A DNA stretch of 64,000 bases, from contig DBTY01000058.1 in assembly GCA_002307295.1 (NCBI GenBank), forward strand, positions 1-64,000, written 5' to 3'. Shown here piece after piece: positions 22,238-32,737 of this stretch (positions within the stretch are counted from its first letter, which is position 1; the number at the start of each line of letters is the position of its first letter). Origin of the DNA: Ignavibacteriales bacterium UBA1304. GTDB taxonomy: Bacteria; Bacteroidota; Ignavibacteria; Ignavibacteriales; Ignavibacteriaceae. Position numbers and translations under genes: made by a program. The notes under the pieces were generated by a model. The model searched no databases and was not told the origin of the DNA. It worked only from the letters and a program-made list of their open reading frames with translations.

Positions 22238-24114
22238 GGAATGTTTTAGAGTTCAAAGTCAGCACCTATGGAAAAGGAATTGTTAATTTTGTTGAAGACA
22301 CTTTAATTGATGACGGAGCTTCGAGCGAATCCGTCAATTTTTTAACCCTTCCTGATAGAATCGAATTAATAGGAGGTCGAAGACTTATAGGAGCGGAAGA
22401 ATCCGGGAATACCGGTGTTTTGGGTATGGGTGAAATAACAAAGGTTGACGGTGAAGAAATTTTATTCAGAAAGATAGGCACTAAACTTCAATACCTTAAT
22501 AATACAACTCAGTTATGGATTGATATTAAAACTGATTTACTTCCTAATGAGCCTTTATATTTTGCCAACTCTTTTACTCCGGCAGGTCGTCAAGTGTGGA
22601 TGTGCGGACAGGACGGATTATTTAAAATTTATCCCACTAACCCGACAAGTATTATTAACCTGACCAACGCTGTTAAGAATTATAAAGGAAATATCATTAT
22701 TGATAAATCAAGAATGATTTGTGTTGGTATGAAGGAAGACCCGACAGGCATTCGTTTCTCTTGTGTTGATAAAGACAGCAACTATAAAAACATTTCTTCT
22801 GAACCTTTGGCTGATACATCTACGGGCAAAAAACATTATTCAGGAACTCTCGCCAATGGTCAGGGTTTCGGTTATGTATTCAAAGACGGAACAGCGCAAA
22901 CTATCACAGACGATAAAAACGGAAACCTTATAGGGAATGGTACAGGAACAATAAATTACGCCACCGGAGAATATATCCTTGATTTTAACAGCAACACAGC
23001 AACGGCAGTAAAAGCAGATTATCTTTACGAAAATCCTCTTAATGGAGGGTTGGCTGATTTTACTTGTTCCTCATCTCGTTTAGCCGGTGAAGGAAACGTA
23101 TTGAGACAGGATTCTATCGGTTCAAAAACGATGAGTGTCCATAAATTCAATAATACTTTTTATACTTTACAAGACCGCGGAAGCTGGTGGATTTCCATTG
23201 ATACCGCCGACACTAAATGGGATAACGAAATCTATCGGGAAAATATAGGCTGCCCTTCGGTAAGAGCCGGAGTAACAACCGCCGAAGGAATTATTTTTAT
23301 TGATACCTACGATAAGGATAAACCAAAACTAAGACTTTTGGGATTTAACCAATTGGGAGATCAGATTATTCCCTACGATTTAGGACTTAATTTTAAGCTT
23401 GAAGATTATACCTTTGACAAAGATACTTGTCTTTCTAAATATGGAGACTGGATTTTAATCGAGTGTAAAAAAGACAGCCCTGCAAACAATAAATTAATTA
23501 TCTACAATAAAAAACTTAAATCCTTCGATGTCGCAGACTGTACTGCAAATTGTTTTATAGATTTTAACAGAAAAGTAATTTCCGGAGACAGCACCTCCCC
23601 CAATACGCATGAATTATTTAGCGGTTATGATGATTTGGACTATAAGATTGAAGCAATTTGGAAAGGTAAAAAACACAATTTTAAAACGGACTCACTGAAA
23701 AAAACTAAACGTTTTCGCATTAAAGGATATATCGATCCCGGTCAAGGATTTGATGTTTTAGCTTCTTACGATAATGACGATTTTCAATTAATAGGAGCTA
23801 TTTCCGGCAGAGGTAATTATATCGACTTCGGGAAGTCTTATTTAATAGGAAGCTCTAAAGTTGGCGAGGAAGCTATCGGTTTGGGTGACTCTTCAAAGGC
23901 TAACTATTACGAAACCGAATTTAAGATTCACACCCCAAAATTTGAACGGGTTAAACTTGCTATTATTCCAACCGGATTAGGATATCTATCAATAATGGAA
24001 CATAAATTTATTGATATTAGAATTAAAGCTAACAAGCTCCCAAAGAAGTATAAAATGGTTAAGGGCAAGGGTGTTGGTTATTCTTCGGTCGGTTCTACCC
24101 TAACGGTAAACTAA
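22234..24114 (+). CDS. Tail nozzle/stabilisation protein (predicted)
   Basis: 626 residues, beta-rich throughout with repeated blade-like segments (for example 'GKIYPTNPTSIINLTNAV'-like and 'FNNTFYTLQDRGSWWISIDTA'). It overlaps the adaptor by 4 bp. Size and place are those of podovirus nozzle proteins such as T7 gp12 or P22 gp10. No catalytic motif seen. Confidence 0.6.
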   Translation: MRNVLEFKVSTYGKGIVNFVEDTLIDDGASSESVNFLTLPDRIELIGGRRLIGAEESGNTGVLGMGEITKVDGEEILFRKIGTKLQYLNNTTQLWIDIKTDLLPNEPLYFANSFTPAGRQVWMCGQDGLFKIYPTNPTSIINLTNAVKNYKGNIIIDKSRMICVGMKEDPTGIRFSCVDKDSNYKNISSEPLADTSTGKKHYSGTLANGQGFGYVFKDGTAQTITDDKNGNLIGNGTGTINYATGEYILDFNSNTATAVKADYLYENPLNGGLADFTCSSSRLAGEGNVLRQDSIGSKTMSVHKFNNTFYTLQDRGSWWISIDTADTKWDNEIYRENIGCPSVRAGVTTAEGIIFIDTYDKDKPKLRLLGFNQLGDQIIPYDLGLNFKLEDYTFDKDTCLSKYGDWILIECKKDSPANNKLIIYNKKLKSFDVADCTANCFIDFNRKVISGDSTSPNTHELFSGYDDLDYKIEAIWKGKKHNFKTDSLKKTKRFRIKGYIDPGQGFDVLASYDNDDFQLIGAISGRGNYIDFGKSYLIGSSKVGEEAIGLGDSSKANYYETEFKIHTPKFERVKLAIIPTGLGYLSIMEHKFIDIRIKANKLPKKYKMVKGKGVGYSSVGSTLTVN

Positions 24115-24117
24115 GTA

Positions 24118-24126
24118 TGCTATAAT
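24118..24126 (+). promoter_or_regulatory. Extended -10 promoter for the fibre gene; leaderless start
   Basis: TG-C-TATAAT (24118-24126). The predicted +1 is 24133, the A of the fibre ATG. The string TATGCTATAAT is shared with the ncRNA and portal promoters. Confidence 0.65.
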
Positions 24127-24132
24127 AAATAT

Positions 24133-26793
24133 ATGAGGCAATCGAGAGAAACAATTAAAAAATACTTCGAAACTAAAGATACTCCTACCCAAGGACAGTT
24201 TGCTGATTTTGTAGACAGTGTACCGAATATTTTAGATGACGGATTCAATATTATTATTTACCCAAAAGGCAATTGGACTTTGGGAGTATCTTATATTTAT
24301 GGAGATATAGTTTATCTTAATGGATCAACTTATTACTGTTTATTAGCTAATATTGCAGATAATACAAACACCCCCCCAGGGTATCCAGATGAACAAAATA
24401 CTTATTGGAAAGTCTTGGCAAAAAAAGGCGATAACGGAACTCCCGGATTAGACGGGCAACAAATTGAATTACAAAAAACAGCCGCTTATCTTCAATGGCG
24501 TTTATCCGGCGGGGCTTGGAACAACCTTATTGCTATTTCTGAATTGAAAGGAGATAAAGGTGATTCTAGTGATATGTTTAAGTCTGTTTATGATCCAAAT
24601 AATAAAAACTCGGATGCTTTTAGTATGGATAGCATGGTTGAAACTTCCACCAAAAAGATATTAACCTCAGCCGAAAGAACTAATCTTGCTAATCAATCCG
24701 GAACTAATTCAGGTGACGAAACAACTTCCACCATAAAAACTAAGCTTGGAATTTCTACTCTTTCGGGAGCTAACACAGGCGACCAGACTCTATCGAGTTT
24801 AGGGGGTGTTGCTTCTAACACAGCAATTACGGGAGCGACTAAAACTAAAATCACTTACGATGCCAAAGGACTGGTAACCGCAGGTGCAGATGCTACTACT
24901 GCCGATATTGCAGACAGCACAGATAAACGATATTGCACCGATGCACAAAAAACTGTAATAGGAAATACCAGCGGTACTAATTCAGGGAATGAAACCACAA
25001 CTACAATCGGCGCGCTCATAAACGGAGCGACAGCTAAGACAACCCCCGTAGATGCTGATATGGTCGGGTTAATGGACAGCGCAGCTTCTAACGTAGTAAA
25101 AAAATTAAGCTGGTCTAATATTAAATCTACTCTTAAAACATATCTTGATACTTTATATCAGACTGTTTTAGTTTCGGGTACAAACATTAAAACAGTAAAT
25201 TCTAACTCATTATTAGGAAGCGGAGATATAGTCGTAACTGGAAGTATGACTTATCCCGGTTCTGGTATTCCAAATTCTACAGGCAGTGCTTGGGGAACAT
25301 CGTACACCACAACAGGCAGTGGAACAGTTGTGCCACTTGCAACTTCTCCTTCTTTTACAACTCCTTCTTTGGGAGCGGCTTTGGCAACAACAATTAATGG
25401 GTTGGCATTAAGTTTAGGTAATACCAGCAGTAGTACTACTAACGTTGCGGTAGGGTATCAAGCATCGATCTTGCAAACTACCGGTAGTGGAAATACAGCT
25501 GTTGGCAGTGGAGCATTACAACTAAATATTTTAGGCGCATCTAATACCGCTCTCGGTTTTTCCGCTTTACGAAGTTCAACTGGATATTATAATACAGCCG
25601 TTGGAGATAGCGCTCTTTATTCAACAACGGGTTCTTATAATATTGGTGTAGGTCGTAATGCTGGTAAATACGAAACCGGTTCTGGTGCTTTTTATGTGGA
25701 CGCTTATGACCGGACAAATACAGCAGGAGATAAAGCAGGGGCTATTTTATATGGATTAATGTCGACAACCCCAGGCTCTCAATCGCTGATTACTAATTCC
25801 GCTTTTTCTGCCACCTATGGAATGAATGTCCCAACTGGTCAGACTTATAAAATTAATGGTACTGCTTTAGCTGCCGGTGATATTGGAGCTTTACCTTCTG
25901 CTTCTTTTACTGATTCTGCTGTAACTGGTAAATTAATAACCGGGTTTGTTTCAGGGGCTGGAACTGTAGCAGCCACAGACACTATTTTACAGGCAATTAA
26001 TAAAATAAACGGTAACGATGCAAATAAATTGAGTACCTCAGCATTCACGGATTCGGCGGTTACAAGTAAACTAATAACAGGTTTCACTAGCGGAGCCGGT
26101 ACAGTATCGGCAACTGATACAATTCTACAGGCAATTAATAAAATAGTCGGAAATATTGCGCTTAAATTAACGGCGAACACAGCAATCACAGCAGCAACTA
26201 AAACTAAAATAACCTATGATGTTAACGGGTTGGTAACTGCCGGAGCTGATATGCAGGAAAGCGATTTAACTTTTACTGATGTAACAACAAATAATGTTTC
26301 AACTTCCAAGCACGGTTTTGTCCCTAAAGCACCGAATGTTACTACTCAATTTTTGCGAGGCGATGGGACTTGGGCAGTTCCTACAGGAGGAGTCGGCGAT
26401 CATAGTTGTTCTGTTTATAATAATTCTCAGTTAACAATAAGTACTACCGCCACCGCAATTGCTTTTGACTCAGAAGATTTTGACACAGACACAATGCACG
26501 ATAATTCTACAAATAAGAGTAGAATAACTGTGCCTTCCGCCGGAAAATATCTCGTAACATTTAATCCTCAAATGATTACAAATGGTTATTACGCCGATTT
26601 TGACCTTTATAAAAATGGTGTATATTTTATGCGCGGTTGCGAGGTTAATAGATATTCAAGTTGTGGTTCGAATACAAGCAGTTTTTCTCTTATTGTCAGT
26701 TTAGCAGCCAACGATTACTTAGAGATTTATGGAACGGCTAATTCAAGCGTAACTCTTAATTCAAGTAAATTCTCCCTTATTAAACTTGCTTAA
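24133..26793 (+). CDS. Tail fibre with mosaic repeat domains
   Basis: 886 residues. Residues 36-98 resemble a carbohydrate-binding CBM5/12-like module ('WTLGVSYIYGDIVYLNGSTYYCL'). 'KKGDNGTPGLDGQQ' follows, a short collagen-like Gly-x-y stretch. Then come repeated GTNSGDETT and TDTILQAINKI units, and the middle has YadA/Hag-type repeats ('NTAVGSGALQ', 'NTALGFSALRSS', 'NTAVGDSALYS'). The last 130 residues look like a C1q/TNF-like trimer domain with paired cysteines. The layout is that of a trimeric receptor-binding fibre. The N-terminus should attach to the tail. It has its own promoter. Confidence 0.8.
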   Translation: MRQSRETIKKYFETKDTPTQGQFADFVDSVPNILDDGFNIIIYPKGNWTLGVSYIYGDIVYLNGSTYYCLLANIADNTNTPPGYPDEQNTYWKVLAKKGDNGTPGLDGQQIELQKTAAYLQWRLSGGAWNNLIAISELKGDKGDSSDMFKSVYDPNNKNSDAFSMDSMVETSTKKILTSAERTNLANQSGTNSGDETTSTIKTKLGISTLSGANTGDQTLSSLGGVASNTAITGATKTKITYDAKGLVTAGADATTADIADSTDKRYCTDAQKTVIGNTSGTNSGNETTTTIGALINGATAKTTPVDADMVGLMDSAASNVVKKLSWSNIKSTLKTYLDTLYQTVLVSGTNIKTVNSNSLLGSGDIVVTGSMTYPGSGIPNSTGSAWGTSYTTTGSGTVVPLATSPSFTTPSLGAALATTINGLALSLGNTSSSTTNVAVGYQASILQTTGSGNTAVGSGALQLNILGASNTALGFSALRSSTGYYNTAVGDSALYSTTGSYNIGVGRNAGKYETGSGAFYVDAYDRTNTAGDKAGAILYGLMSTTPGSQSLITNSAFSATYGMNVPTGQTYKINGTALAAGDIGALPSASFTDSAVTGKLITGFVSGAGTVAATDTILQAINKINGNDANKLSTSAFTDSAVTSKLITGFTSGAGTVSATDTILQAINKIVGNIALKLTANTAITAATKTKITYDVNGLVTAGADMQESDLTFTDVTTNNVSTSKHGFVPKAPNVTTQFLRGDGTWAVPTGGVGDHSCSVYNNSQLTISTTATAIAFDSEDFDTDTMHDNSTNKSRITVPSAGKYLVTFNPQMITNGYYADFDLYKNGVYFMRGCEVNRYSSCGSNTSSFSLIVSLAANDYLEIYGTANSSVTLNSSKFSLIKLA

Positions 26794-26803
26794 TTAAAAA
26801 TAT

Positions 26804-27988
26804 ATGATAAATGTTATCGCGGAATTTGAAACATCTTTAGCCAGTGGAATTTCTAAAACTTCTACTTCCGGTGTTTTATTATCAAATGTAACTTCCGACA
26901 ATGACGGTGCTACTATCCCTAATGGAGATTACGGAGTTGTTTTAGATGAAAGAAATAGTAAAAGAGAATACGCCATTATTACTGTCAGCGGTTTTAATTT
27001 TACTTTCGTTAAACGAGGCGTGAGTATGATAGACGGAAATACAGAAAAAGACGGTAATAAATTCGATCACAGAAAGGGGTCTACAATTAAAATTACAACC
27101 CACCCGATTATAACTTTAATGGTTAATGCTTTTAATGGTAATGTTCCTTTAGGAGGTGTTTTAATACTTCCTGCCGTAAGAACAATAAACAACCCAAGAC
27201 ACATTGTTGATAAGGAATATGCCGACTCTATATCAGTTGCCGGAGTTATCGCATCATCTACAAGTTTGGGAAATTCGAAGCTATCCTCAAATCCCTCAGT
27301 CGCAAATAATCCAATCGCCTTAAACAGCGAAGAGGTATCCGCTAACGCCGGGGCTAACAAAGTAGTCCGCTCTAACTCAAATAGTAAAATATCCGGTGAT
27401 TTTATTTCTGATAATAGTTCTTCCGGATTAGAAACAGGCTCAAACGGCGGAAGCCAGATTAAAATTAAGTCCGCCGGAGGAATTATTAAAGATAATAATG
27501 GATTAAGCATTGATTCCGGGACTACAGCAAATAAAATTTTAAGCTTGGATAATAACGCTAAAATTCCGGCTGTTGACGGAAGCCAATTGACAGCTTTACC
27601 CTCTATCTCCAATGTCTGCATTGCCTCTGATACTCTTAAAATCTCTGCTGATAATATTTCAGGGTCAAGCGCTACGACTTACGTAAAAGTAAAAGAAATT
27701 AAGATTAATATTTCAGGAACGGTAAGAGTTAAATTTGATTTAGGTAACGGCGGTCTTCATACTGCTTTTGGAAGGATTTATAAAAACGGTGTTGCGGTAG
27801 GGACAGAAAGAAGCAGTTCGACAGATACTTATACCACCTACTCAGAAGACATACAATTAGCACCTGGTGATTTATTACAGATATACGCTCACACCAGCGC
27901 GGATACTTCTCGCAATGCTAATATTCAAAATTTCAGATTGTATTATGACAAATCAGTCCAAGGGGAATACGTAATTAATCAAAATTAA
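26804..27988 (+). CDS. Second fibre/tail structural protein
   Basis: 394 residues. The beta-rich N-terminal third is followed by a Ser/Asn-rich middle with repeated 'NSNSKISGDF', 'NNGLSIDSGTTANKILSLDNNAKIP' type units and a C-terminal beta domain ending in 'AHTSADTSRNANIQNFRLYY'. The C-terminus looks like a fibre head. Probably the second component of the tail or host-range apparatus. No enzymatic motif. Confidence 0.6.
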   Translation: MINVIAEFETSLASGISKTSTSGVLLSNVTSDNDGATIPNGDYGVVLDERNSKREYAIITVSGFNFTFVKRGVSMIDGNTEKDGNKFDHRKGSTIKITTHPIITLMVNAFNGNVPLGGVLILPAVRTINNPRHIVDKEYADSISVAGVIASSTSLGNSKLSSNPSVANNPIALNSEEVSANAGANKVVRSNSNSKISGDFISDNSSSGLETGSNGGSQIKIKSAGGIIKDNNGLSIDSGTTANKILSLDNNAKIPAVDGSQLTALPSISNVCIASDTLKISADNISGSSATTYVKVKEIKINISGTVRVKFDLGNGGLHTAFGRIYKNGVAVGTERSSSTDTYTTYSEDIQLAPGDLLQIYAHTSADTSRNANIQNFRLYYDKSVQGEYVINQN

Positions 27989-27998
27989 CTTTAAATAT

Positions 27999-29261
27999 AT
28001 GGCGACAGTATTAAGAACTGTTAAAGATGAAAACACAAACAACCCGGGAATAACCTCATATTACGATGATGGAACATCTTCTTTTAGTAAGGCTAATGTT
28101 AATCCGCAGGGATTGACCACACAAGAGATGATTGATAAAGGAAATACACCGACCCCACCGGTAACTACCACCCCTCTAACCTATAACGCAGACGGCACAA
28201 GAACAGTAACCGCCGCCGATAAGTTTTGGGCGGATAATCCTGTTCAAACTAAGGCAGACTATGATAAACAGCAAGCCCAAACCAAGGCTGATTTTGCAAC
28301 TCGACAGCAATCAGCTCTTGATGCTATTAATACCATGTACACCAGTATTCTTTCTAAGGCGAATAATACTGCTCAAGATAAATTAGGTTCTCAAAATGTA
28401 ATGAACGCTTTATCTGGACAAAGGGGTTCGGAAAGCGGAGCAGCTAATGTTGATAAAGTTAACAGTGCTAATGATGACATTTATCAAGGTTTATTAGCCG
28501 AGAAACAGGCAAAGATTTCTTCTATAATGGATAAAAATTATAAAGACCAAACTTCCGAACTTCAATATCAAAATGATTTGAGACGTAAAGACCTTGATTC
28601 TTATCTTTCCTATATGGGAGAGAAAGAAAAAACTGATTTAACTAAATCACAAGCAATGCGCGCGGAATTAATTAAAAGCAATATTGGAATTAATGATATT
28701 GATCCAGCTACGTTAAAACAAATGGCAGACAATGCCGGTTATTCAGTTGAGCAATTTAAGGCTCTTTACGAAGCAGAACGGAAAACTCAAGAAAAATCTT
28801 TCTTGGACAATGAACAAAAGAGATTGTCTGAGTTAGCCAAGACTACTGCCGAAACTGCCAAGTTGAATAACGAAGCGAATAAACCGAATGACCCATTATT
28901 ATCCAAGGGTTATATACCGGTTAAAAATACTGACAATCTTAAAGGACTAACTGAAAATGACATTATAAGAGTCGGCGACAAGATTTACCGCATTCCGGCT
29001 AACCTAAAGAAACAAACAACTGCCGATAAGCTTTCTGAGTACGAAACCAAGAAGCAAATTGATTCTAGATATAAAACCCAAAAGACAACCACATCTAAAA
29101 ACTTTAATGACTCTTCAATCCCGGCAGAACTGAAAAAGGAAATTATTACTAATATAACTTCCGGCGCTAATATTGATGATGTAATGAAAACCTACCCAGA
29201 GGTGAGTTCTAATTACATAAAATCGCTTTATACAAAACCAAAAAAAGGAAGAAGTTTATAA
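27999..29261 (+). CDS. Predicted internal virion protein, coiled coil
   Basis: 420 residues. The N-terminus is Thr/Pro-rich and disordered (GNTPTPPVTTTPLTYN), and residues 90-290 form a long Gln/Lys/Ala-rich helix. The tail is basic (KKGRSL). It lies between the fibres and a 1139-residue protein, where podoviruses encode proteins ejected with the DNA. Membrane or channel activity is inferred only. Confidence 0.55.
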   Translation: MATVLRTVKDENTNNPGITSYYDDGTSSFSKANVNPQGLTTQEMIDKGNTPTPPVTTTPLTYNADGTRTVTAADKFWADNPVQTKADYDKQQAQTKADFATRQQSALDAINTMYTSILSKANNTAQDKLGSQNVMNALSGQRGSESGAANVDKVNSANDDIYQGLLAEKQAKISSIMDKNYKDQTSELQYQNDLRRKDLDSYLSYMGEKEKTDLTKSQAMRAELIKSNIGINDIDPATLKQMADNAGYSVEQFKALYEAERKTQEKSFLDNEQKRLSELAKTTAETAKLNNEANKPNDPLLSKGYIPVKNTDNLKGLTENDIIRVGDKIYRIPANLKKQTTADKLSEYETKKQIDSRYKTQKTTTSKNFNDSSIPAELKKEIITNITSGANIDDVMKTYPEVSSNYIKSLYTKPKKGRSL

Positions 29262-29267
29262 AAATAT

Positions 29268-32200
29268 ATGCCTTTAGTTGGAAGAATGGCTAACTCAACA
29301 AATAGTTCAGGCTTGACCGGTAGGATGGCTACTAAAACATCACCTACAAATACACCGGCACTTGTTGGAAGAATGTCAACTAAATCAAATGATAATGTTA
29401 AAACCGCAACGCTTCCTGATTTTTTAGGAGGCGGTGCTTATAATTTAGACAAAGACCCGAACAAACTTATTAACACCGGGCATACTACTTATGGAGAAGT
29501 GCCCACAAAAAAAGGCTCTGAAAGAGCTGATATATTTCCAGTTTCTTTAGGCGGTGCTAATTCTAATTCAAAAAACATTACTTATGAGAAATTCTTGCCT
29601 GACGTTGCAACAGCGCAGTCACAAGGCAAGCCTTTGCCAGTAATTAAAACCTCCACAGATAAATATTTAAATGACGTTGTTTTACCTCAATACAAATCTG
29701 GTAAAATTTCTTTAAGAGAAGCCCAAGTTATGGCTACTTCATTTTTACGAAACGAGCAAGAAGGATTAACCGATAAAATGAGTAATATAGATTTAGGCGG
29801 AAAAGTCGGAGAGTTCGCTGACAGCGCAGTTAGTCTTTTCGGAGGATTAAAAAACACAATTAAAAATGGAGTAGATAAAACAAAGAGCCTCTTAAATACT
29901 CTTCCTCAAGACGTATCCAGAAAGCCTATCATTGAAGAGCTTGGAAGCCCTAAACAACCGATTAAAGCTTCAATGCAGCCTAACGTGTTTAAGGTCGCTA
30001 AAACTACAGCTAAAGCAATTGCCCCTATTGTACAGGCTCCACAGCGTGCCTTGGTGAGTGCCGGACTTGAGCCAGCCTCCGGTATTTTATCGCTTATTAA
30101 AAATAAAGATATTAATGCTGAATACACCCCTAAGTCAAGTTTAGAAAAAACTGTGTTTGGGAATGAGCCAATAAAGGGACTTTTTCAACAAACAAAAGAT
30201 TTACAAAATTCTTCTGAAAATATTCTCAATAAATCAAATATCAACAAAGACATTTCTAAAGGTGCATCTATGGCAATTGCCCCTTTTGTTGTGGCGGGAA
30301 CAAAAGCAATGGACTTATTCCCATTGGGAGGAGAGGAAAATACAGCAAAAAAAATAGCTTCATCAAACAATGCTGACGAAATTCTAAATATTATTAAACC
30401 ATTGTTCAAAGACAAGCCAGCAGATGAATTATCATCGCTAAGTAAAGAATTAGTAAAGGTTTCTAAACCGGAAGAAGTAAAAAGTTTAATTGCTAAAACA
30501 GTCAAAAATAAAGTTATTCCTATAGCGAAACCGGACGAAGCAACTGCTTTGAAAAACGCCGCCCAAGAGGCTAAATTTAAAATGTCGGAAGTTCAAAGTA
30601 ATATTAACGCCAGGAAAATGTTATTAGATGCTAAATTAAATAAATTTACCGACCCGAAGGAAAATCGTTTAGCAATGGAGCTTTTACAACACCCGGAAAA
30701 CCAAGAAGAAATTCTTAAACAATCTAAAAACCCACAAGCTATCAAAGATGCTTCCAAAGCTTATAAAGATTATACAGATTATCTTTATAATATAAGGTCA
30801 ACTACTGATTCGAGTAAAATGCGTTATGATTCTAATTTTTATCATACTCAATGGGATTTAACAAAACCGGAAGATGCTAAACACTATACCGAACTTATAA
30901 ATGCACAACCCAGAAACTATCAGGGAGGATACACAAAATCAAAAGTTTTCAAAGACTTGAATGAAGGTGAAGAGGCTGGATTTACGCCAGCTTTCAAAAC
31001 CCTCAAAGATAGTGCTTCTCACTTGCATGATCAAAACTTACTTGGCTTGCCTAATGATGCCTTATTAAAAACATTAAAAGATAATAAAGTCGGAGACCAT
31101 TTTTCCAACACTGATTTTCATGGAGCCGTTAAACCGAACATTCCCGGAATGGACGGAACTTATTTTTCCAAGCCGTTACATAATGAGTTAAAAAACTTAG
31201 AGCCGTCAGCATTAAGTAAAACTCCGGGAGTAAAACAGGTTCTTAAAGTTAATAAAAATCTAAAAGACCTTGCTCTCAGTCTGGCTAATTTTCATTCCTT
31301 AAATATTTCTAAAAAAGTAATGGGAGTTTCCAATAATCCCCTTGAAGTATTGAAAGGGGCTAAAGCTTTTCTAAGTCCTGAATATTTTAATAAAGAATTA
31401 GAGAGAAATATCTCAGATGGAGTGGTCGATTGGGCTTCTAAATCCGGGATGAATACTTTTTCTTATCAGGGATTGGGAGGAGACCTTGTTTCTAAAGGGA
31501 AATATAATCCGATTAATATTCTTCATAAAGCTACATTTGATAGACAAATACCTCTTTATGCAATGGATTTAGCCCGTGCTGCTATGAAAAAGGGGGTAAA
31601 TCCAGAATCCCCTGAAGGACGTGCTTTGGGAAAACAAATCAACGCTCTTTTAGGCAGCATCAACTGGAAAACAATGGACGGTAAATTTTTGAATAATCCG
31701 GAAGTCAGAACAAGCATGAATTTAGGACTTTTAGCCCCATCTTTTAGTATTGGTAAAATTCAGAACGTAAAAGCCGCTTTAACTAAAGGCGGAGAAGCCG
31801 GTAATTTCGCCAGACGGGCAATTATCGGTGATGCTATTGTTACCGGTTTAATGGCAGAATTAGGAACTAAAGCCGTTACCGGAAAATTTAACAACCCAAA
31901 GGATATTGTGCAAAATGATATTTTAGACCCTAATAGTCCGTTACCTTATAAATCACCAGACGGGAAAATGTTGTCTGCTGGTTTTCCGGGTACTGATATT
32001 TCTGATGCAGCCAGAGCCTTGGAAGACCCCAAGCACGCCTTACAGTCTCGCACCGCGCCAATCGTATCCCTAGGTTCTAAACTTATGACAGGTGAAGATT
32101 ATTATGGCAACCCCTTAAAGCCAGCCGGTTCTACACACCCCGTATTAGATACTGCGAGCAACGTAATTCAAAGCGAACTTCCGATTGGAGTTAATCAAAG

Positions 32201-32687
32201 TCTCAAATTAGCTCAAGGAAAACAAAATCTTGCTACTACAGCCTTAAATATAGGAGGAATGAAAGTTAAAACAAGTGCTGACGATCCGACTTCACAATAT
32301 TATAAACAATTCTCCAAGTCACAGATCAAAGTTACAAGAACCCCGGAAGAACAGAAAGTTTATGATGAATTACAAAAATCAAGGGCTGATTTTAAACCTA
32401 CTTATGATAAAATCCAAGAGTTAAAAAACAACGGTAAAACAGAAGAGGCACAAAAAATGGTAGATAATTTGTCTGATAATGATTACAATGTCTATAAATC
32501 AATTAAAAAAAGCGACACTCTAAAAAAAGATACCGCCAATAAGATTAAACTTTTGTCAACTTTCAATCATATACAGGATTTGATAAAAGAAGGTAAAAAC
32601 GATGAAGCACAGACTATCGTTGATACTATGACTGATGACGAGTATAAAGCTTATAAGGCAATGAAAAAGGCTTCAAATGTCAAATAA
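29268..32687 (+). CDS. Large internal virion/ejection protein (1139 aa)
   Basis: The N-terminus has three similar segments (LVGRMANST, LTGRMATKT, LVGRMSTKS). A segment near residues 82-104 (ERADIFPVSLGGANSNSKNIT) resembles an HNH-nuclease core in which the catalytic histidines are lost. The central 700 residues are helical, with hydrophobic stretches near 330-360. The C-terminus carries two EEAQKMV/DEAQTIV helix repeats (KNNGKTEEAQKMVDN, KEGKNDEAQTIVDT). Size and last place in the virion operon fit proteins that cross the cell envelope with the DNA. A terminator follows. Confidence 0.6.
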   Translation: MPLVGRMANSTNSSGLTGRMATKTSPTNTPALVGRMSTKSNDNVKTATLPDFLGGGAYNLDKDPNKLINTGHTTYGEVPTKKGSERADIFPVSLGGANSNSKNITYEKFLPDVATAQSQGKPLPVIKTSTDKYLNDVVLPQYKSGKISLREAQVMATSFLRNEQEGLTDKMSNIDLGGKVGEFADSAVSLFGGLKNTIKNGVDKTKSLLNTLPQDVSRKPIIEELGSPKQPIKASMQPNVFKVAKTTAKAIAPIVQAPQRALVSAGLEPASGILSLIKNKDINAEYTPKSSLEKTVFGNEPIKGLFQQTKDLQNSSENILNKSNINKDISKGASMAIAPFVVAGTKAMDLFPLGGEENTAKKIASSNNADEILNIIKPLFKDKPADELSSLSKELVKVSKPEEVKSLIAKTVKNKVIPIAKPDEATALKNAAQEAKFKMSEVQSNINARKMLLDAKLNKFTDPKENRLAMELLQHPENQEEILKQSKNPQAIKDASKAYKDYTDYLYNIRSTTDSSKMRYDSNFYHTQWDLTKPEDAKHYTELINAQPRNYQGGYTKSKVFKDLNEGEEAGFTPAFKTLKDSASHLHDQNLLGLPNDALLKTLKDNKVGDHFSNTDFHGAVKPNIPGMDGTYFSKPLHNELKNLEPSALSKTPGVKQVLKVNKNLKDLALSLANFHSLNISKKVMGVSNNPLEVLKGAKAFLSPEYFNKELERNISDGVVDWASKSGMNTFSYQGLGGDLVSKGKYNPINILHKATFDRQIPLYAMDLARAAMKKGVNPESPEGRALGKQINALLGSINWKTMDGKFLNNPEVRTSMNLGLLAPSFSIGKIQNVKAALTKGGEAGNFARRAIIGDAIVTGLMAELGTKAVTGKFNNPKDIVQNDILDPNSPLPYKSPDGKMLSAGFPGTDISDAARALEDPKHALQSRTAPIVSLGSKLMTGEDYYGNPLKPAGSTHPVLDTASNVIQSELPIGVNQSLKLAQGKQNLATTALNIGGMKVKTSADDPTSQYYKQFSKSQIKVTRTPEEQKVYDELQKSRADFKPTYDKIQELKNNGKTEEAQKMVDNLSDNDYNVYKSIKKSDTLKKDTANKIKLLSTFNHIQDLIKEGKNDEAQTIVDTMTDDEYKAYKAMKKASNVK

Positions 32688-32701
32688 TTAATCAATTTCT
32701 T

Positions 32702-32737
32702 AAAAGGTGGGAAGTTTAATAGCTGACCGCCTTTTTT
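32702..32737 (+). terminator. Terminator of the virion operon
   Basis: AAAGG-T-GG pairs with CC-G-CCTTT, followed by T6. Confidence 0.7.

Noticed and set aside
27067..27621. 184-residue minus-strand frame within the second fibre gene
   Set aside because: Low-complexity Leu/Ser/Pro translation is typical of an antisense shadow. The plus-strand gene is in a continuous virion operon.
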